From Owenia fusiformis (lineage: Eukaryota; Annelida; Polychaeta; Sabellida; Oweniidae): a stretch of DNA of 64,000 nt. The translations under genes were made by a program, and so were the position numbers. The first letter of the stretch is position 1. Each line of letters opens with the position of its first letter. The notes below the pieces were generated by a model that was not told where the DNA came from, did not search any database, and saw nothing but the letters and a program-made list of their open reading frames with translations. Shown here piece after piece: positions 59,569 to 64,000 of the stretch. The stretch covers positions 5,479,815 to 5,543,814 of the forward strand of contig CAIIXF020000003.1 in assembly GCA_903813345.2 (NCBI GenBank), given 5' to 3'.

Positions 59569-60410
59569 AATTACATAAAGCTACCACCATGCCATTGATT
59601 TGACCTGTGCCAATTACATAAAGCTACCACCATGCCATTGATTTGACCTGTGCCAATTACATAAAGCTACCACCATGCCATTGATTTGACCTGTGCCAAT
59701 TATATAAAGCTACCACCATGCCATTGATTTGACCTGTGCAAATCACAAAAAGCTACCACCAAGCCATTGATTTGACCTTTGCTAATCACATAACGCTACC
59801 ACCAAGCCATTGATTTGACCTTTGCTAATCACATAAAGCTACCACCATGCCATTGAGTTGACCTGTGCCAATTACATATATTTATGTTAAATGAAGGCCA
59901 CACTTTATGATGGTGAACCATCAACACTTCCAAAAGTTCATTTTATCATTATATCGGGGATATAAAGTCAGCACTAGTCTGTTTTTATGGCAAACCTGAT
60001 TTCATTTTCAGAGTAGAAACCTTATGTCATGTGACACGACGTGTGTAGTTTAAACAATTTGCCGCGAAATACGATTTTGTAATTAAAAATAAAACCCTGG
60101 TTTTCAAACATGAGTTATTCGCTCTTATGTTGAGCCAATTATTGCATGATTGAGGCTATTCTCATCAATTTTGTATTATGTAGACTGTAGATTCATGTAT
60201 TATATTGTTATGCCCTACTTTGCCGCTAATGTTATTAAGTTAGCAGTTGGGGACCAACTGTCATGGTCAGGTGACCTCAAAAAGTGTGCAAAAATAACAA
60301 CATTTCAGAGGATGACAGTTTTATCTTAATAAATCGCGTTTTGTGGGGAAATATCACAAGATTTGTAGTCAAAATAACAAAAGGGATGTTATTTGTGCTA
60401 ATGTAAAGGC

Positions 60411-60590
60411 TAGAGTACCGACAATTGTCGGTACGGGAGACTTCGCTGTGTTGACATGCTAGAGGACCGACAAATAAATTGTTGACACTTAAGCCCCTCC
60501 TAGTAGGAAACGCTAGAGAACCAAATGTCGACACTGAAGCAACTACTAAAAGGATCTAACAGAGAACCGACCAAAAGTCTGTGGGTCTGC
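60411..60590. repeat. Short degenerate repeats with a 20-bp perfect palindrome
   Basis: CTAGAG(T/G/A)ACCGAC recurs about every 50 bases (60410, 60459, 60511, 60562 in degenerate form). The first copy contains GTACCGACAATTGTCGGTAC (60415-60434), an exact palindrome. Confidence 0.6.
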
Positions 60591-60704
60591 TAAATACTGT
60601 AAAACATGCTAAATTTGCAAGCATAGTGATTTTGCCTTTATTTGTCTCAATGTAAAATCGCGAATTTAAAACTGTGTATTTTCCTGAGTAATGTGGATGA
60701 ATAA

Positions 60705-60836
60705 ATGGAACAAATGAAGAATAAAATCTACTGGTATACATTATTTATAATTGTGTTTTGTTTATGTTATTCAAGTGTTATATGCAATTATAAAACAAAC
60801 GTGAAGAAAAACTTAAAAGGGGGACTTGGCACACAG
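60705..60836 (+). CDS. Possible first exon of a secreted or membrane protein
   Basis: An ATG frame encoding MEQMKNKIYWYTLFIIVFCL and onward, with a hydrophobic core typical of a signal peptide, then NYKTNVKKNLKGG. It ends at a strong donor (CAG|GTAAGC at 60834-60840). The next acceptor (TTTTTCAG, about 60957-60964) opens a stretch with a hydrophobic open frame (IVIGYGGLVASPWLCLMIIK), but that frame is not in phase with this exon, so the gene model does not close. It may be a chance exon or a gene with unseen exons. Confidence 0.25.
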
Positions 60837-61972
60837 GTAAGCAACCCAACCCTAACAAACTTTTTCATTACAAAAATTGATGCAACTTCCTTCAAACACA
60901 AGGCTTTAAACTTGAGCTAGAAGCTTTGAATAAAAAGCATTTGAAAGTTTCTTTTCTTTTTCAGATCTATTGTTATTGGTTATGGGGGTTTAGTCGCATC
61001 CCCCTGGCTATGCTTAATGATTATAAAACCAGTCATCAAAGTACATGTAAATGTAAAACATGAGCAGTCTCACGACCCGACCCTACATATCACCAATCAA
61101 CAGGCAACAATAACTCTTGACAAGAAAGTTTGTAAGTTTATATTTATAATTAACCTCTTATAGGTTTTATTTTAAAAAACAACAGGTGGCAATCGTGACT
61201 GGATAATTAGCAGGAAAATAACCCCAATTGACATACAACCAACTAGAAAAATAATCTCTTGTTGCACTCAATATTGTCTGAAACAGGTTTAGTTTCTTAT
61301 CACAGTTCAGTGCAGTTATATTAGAGACAATTCATTTCGTAAACAGAATGTATTTACTATTAGTATCCGTGTATTGTGGTTGTAAATCACAAAAACAATG
61401 GGAAATCATGAATTAGTAAGCCAGCCAGCCTTTAAGGGTAAGCCAGATCATTGTAGTCGCGTCAATGGAATCAAACTCGGTACCATGTGCATAGCAGCTG
61501 GGGACATTAATAGCATTAACCACTACACTTTCAGTGAACGATAGAACCAGGAGTGTAACTAGTATATTTTTGAAAATGTTGGTTCTCTATCTTGCCCTAC
61601 TAGGAGACGTAGAGTGACGACAAAAGTCTAACGACAATTTACCGTTGTGCTAAATATAAGATAATAAGAGATTCTGCAATTGGTTTTAGTACAACTTTAG
61701 TTCTTCTATAGAAATATTTTTGCTTGACAATTATCAGGTAAAATATTATTTGCGTGACATATTCTGTCAATTTCAAATAAAGCTGGCGTGAGTTCAATTT
61801 CTTCAAATACGCAAATTGCTTGACAGTTGAACGGCTGTCACACTCACACTGACTATAAGACACTCGGGTCTAATGCCTTTTGCTTTCAGAGTTTTGACCT
61901 TGCAATCTGGGCCAGTGACAAATCTCAGATAAATAAAGGACCAAAACTGCATTATAATGCGCCTAAACTAAA

Positions 61973-62486
61973 AAATTCTCCATCTAAAATGTCACTCGAC
62001 TTTTTGGCAATTAAAAGTCTCTGCCTGCATTTATTAGTCATATATTGTCATGTGCATAATTTTGAAACCATATCCTAATTATTTCACAAACCCTTTGTTG
62101 ATTCTGCCATAGTTTCCAATTTGTGAACAGCATTTAGCCTTTTTAATTGGGAACTTTTTTGAAATTTCCAAAATGGCTGCCATATGATTCCAGAATTAAC
62201 ATGAGTGTGACGTGACATCACAGTTGCTCGTTCCTAGGTAACAACAAGATCACAATTGCTAGTTTCTAGATAGCAACAAGATTTTTGATAAAATTGCACA
62301 GAATTACCCTGATTAACACCCTTAAAATCCGATTTTCAAAGAATATATTTGGAGAAACAATAAAAGGTAAGTGGAATAAATTAGAAGATGGTTTCAAGTT
62401 ACCACAGAAGTCAATTTGAAACTCAAGAATGCTTTCTTTGACTCATAATCACAAAAAAGTCGAGTGACATTTTAGATGGAGAATTT
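61973..62486. mobile_element. MITE with ~33-bp terminal inverted repeats
   Basis: AAATTCTCCATCTAAAATGT, then CACTCGACTTTTT (61973-62005), is exactly inverted at 62454-62486. The length is ~514 bp with no coding frame. Inside is a 32-bp tandem duplication (62218-62249 and 62250-62281), each with a GTTGCTNGTT(C/T)CTAGRTARCAAC-like motif. Confidence 0.8.
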
Positions 62487-63329
62487 CTTAAACCTACACA
62501 GTACATTGACTGACTCATGACTGAGGAGTCAAACTAAGATCTAAGATAAAACAGAATGCACTTTACCTCTGTCTGGTGGCGCAAATCATCTCATTCCTTG
62601 AATATGTTATTTATACTACTAAGGACTTATAAGTGATTAAAAGCATGTCGGTTGGTTATATTCTGTAAATCCATCGAAAGATCAGACAAATCAAAATTTT
62701 GAGTCAAGTTTTTTTTATACCGGAAGTTTTCACGCTAAATATCCGAACAACTAGAAATCGAAACTATGTGAAGCAAGTAGTAAAATGAAGGCTTTTATTA
62801 TTAAATAAGGATGACATAAATTCATAGAAAAGAAGAGGGTGAGATCTGACCAGAAGAACTTCTTTTTTTATCCAAAAGAGGATTATCCAGTCTTTTAAAA
62901 GACGCATTGTGATAGATAACCTGTACATAATATCGGTTATTCTTGTTAAGATTGTCTTCTGTTCGTTAATCTAGAGTAGAGCAAACTTTGCAAACATCCC
63001 GGCAAATAGACCTGCGCCGATCGGTGTCTCCAAAGAGTGGTAATTACAATTGCTTATGCATGCAAGGACTTGCTTATGATTATGAAGGTACGTAGAGTCA
63101 TAGATCTCGGCCAGATTCTTTTGTAGTAGAATCAGTAGCTCAGTTAATATTCCTCCAGATGAAGAAAAAAATATCGAAATTTTTAAAATTGTGCAGCCAA
63201 TTCAGAAAAATATGAGACAAATACTACATTATTCAAAGTGTCTTGTTATTTTTTACGTTTCTGATCACCAATGAACGGTATTCAAGCAATCCTGCGTTGA
63301 TAAGAGGTCAAAATAGTGATATTATATCG
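62487..63329. other. Intergenic stretch
   Basis: Nothing recognisable; AT-rich, with only short chance frames. Confidence 0.4.
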
Positions 63330-63424
63330 CCAGGCTCTTGTCTGTCCAAATCTGAATGGTGGTCCCATGATTCCAGAAAAGTGACGTCAAATTTGCAATG
63401 ATATTTGGACACACAAGAGCCTGG
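63330..63424. repeat. 95-bp hairpin
   Basis: CCAGGCTCTTGTCTGTCCAAAT (in part) at 63330-63351 pairs with 63403-63424 with one mismatch in 22, around a 51-base loop. It is either a miniature element or an RNA hairpin. Confidence 0.7.
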
Positions 63425-63539
63425 ATCAAGTGAAAAATATAATTGTATTATTCTTTGAGCCTATTAGATCCTACTACAAAACGATCTGGCCAATATCTGT
63501 GAGCACAGTGATCGCTTTTGTATCTTGACTTGGATATGA

Positions 63540-64000
63540 AATAAAATGTCAACTCATGGAGGCACGTTACTTAGTTGCCACAAAGCTATCTCTTGATAGA
63601 GGAGATAGCTGTATAAGAGGCACAACACATTATCATTTGAATAGTACACAATTGATCAATTTTACTAATCATTATACTGCGGGTAGTACGAGAAAGTTAA
63701 AACATGAACATCAACAACAAGTTCATGAGCAAAAAACAGTGTTAGGTAATAAAAAGCTAAAATACTAGGTTAAAAAGTCAGTATAAGATTAAGACATGGG
63801 TGTAAGGTAGTGAGCCCTTAGACTAGTCTTGAACTGGTCTAAGCTCTCTGCCAATACAATCCTGTCAGGTAGTATATTCCACTCAGGTATGGTGCGTGGG
63901 AAAAAGGAATGGAGCATTGCATCCTTCCTGAAACTGTACCTCTGGAAGCTCTTACTATGTGTAGTCCGTGATCTGCGCAGAAGAGGCATGAGGTATATGT
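63540..64000 (-). mobile_element. 3' end of a LINE (RT C-terminus), minus strand
   Basis: The frame from the window edge to 63789 encodes the last ~66 residues of an ORF2: THSKSFQRYSFRKDAM, SFFPRTIPEWNILPDRIVLA and SLDQFKTSLRAHYL, the very typical C-terminal end of Jockey/CR1/Rex-like reverse transcriptases. The rest of the element lies beyond the window. The 3' UTR probably extends to about 63550; the plus-strand open frame at 63556-63768 is in this UTR and is not a gene. The frame is intact within the window. Confidence 0.85.

Larger units (their letters stand above)
58294..59880. repeat. 43-bp minisatellite, interrupted
   Basis: Unit ACCTGTGCCAATTACATAAA, GCTACCACCATGCCATTGAT, TTG. About 4.5 units lie at 58294-58484 and about seven at 59569-59880. 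The two blocks are one array split by the repeat element at 58489-59568, because the same unit and orientation resume within a few bases after the insertion. It lies just upstream of the TCAIM coding start. Confidence 0.9.
59881..61972. other. Intergenic stretch
   Basis: Mostly without support for genes. It holds a short ~50-bp repeat series with a perfect palindrome (60411-60590) and one possible signal-peptide exon (60705-60836), listed separately. Confidence 0.4.

Noticed and set aside
63556-63768. 70-codon plus-strand frame
   Set aside because: Lies opposite the 3' UTR of the minus-strand LINE; no domain.

Overview
The window looks like nuclear DNA of a marine invertebrate animal, most likely an echinoderm, hemichordate, mollusc or similar; the sequence alone does not settle the phylum. 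The evidence is spliced genes with GT-AG introns in phase, animal-specific genes (BANP and TCAIM orthologues, a PAN plus C-type lectin gene, a CD225/dispanin-like membrane gene), AT-rich intergenic DNA, and many non-autonomous palindromic DNA elements, minisatellites and 5'-truncated LINEs. There is one 23-base assembly gap (10385-10407).

Layout. 1-3905: a Ty3/Gypsy LTR retrotransposon on the minus strand, cut by the left edge (start of RT, protease, gag, then a long 5' LTR). 5189-16022 (+): an 11-exon BANP/SMAR1 orthologue of 492 residues. Its introns hold a piggyBac-type MITE, a composite insertion with nested elements, an exact 461-bp duplication beside the gap, and minisatellite-like arrays. 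17466-23268: a 5.8-kb fold-back-like element whose arms are built of ~182-bp satellite units. 28201-34252 (+): a CD225/dispanin-like gene with one shared first exon and two paralogous, phase-compatible last exons; its first intron carries a 1.85-kb, 40-bp minisatellite. 35820-44403 (-): a three-exon secreted PAN plus C-type lectin gene; its 6.9-kb second intron contains a mariner-type MITE, a palindromic element broken by a LINE, and a 2.9-kb, 45-bp minisatellite. 45355-47343: a LINE fragment and two repeat families. 50052-58173 (-): an 8-exon TCAIM orthologue of 468 residues, also with repeat-filled introns. 58.3-59.9 kb: a 43-bp minisatellite split by an inserted repeat element. 59.9-64 kb: mostly non-coding, with small palindromes, a MITE, a possible signal-peptide exon and a LINE 3' end on the minus strand.

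The four host genes show no shared pathway. BANP is a nuclear BEN-domain DNA-binding protein, TCAIM a mitochondrial protein with a J-like HPD segment, the dispanin-like proteins are small two-pass membrane proteins, and the lectin is secreted. The most unusual items are the duplicated alternative terminal exons of the dispanin-like gene, the satellite-armed fold-back element, and the high density of unrelated palindromic (TIR-type) elements, many of them nested. Most long minus-strand open frames at 29.9-31.9 and 40.1-42.7 kb are by-products of minisatellites, not genes.
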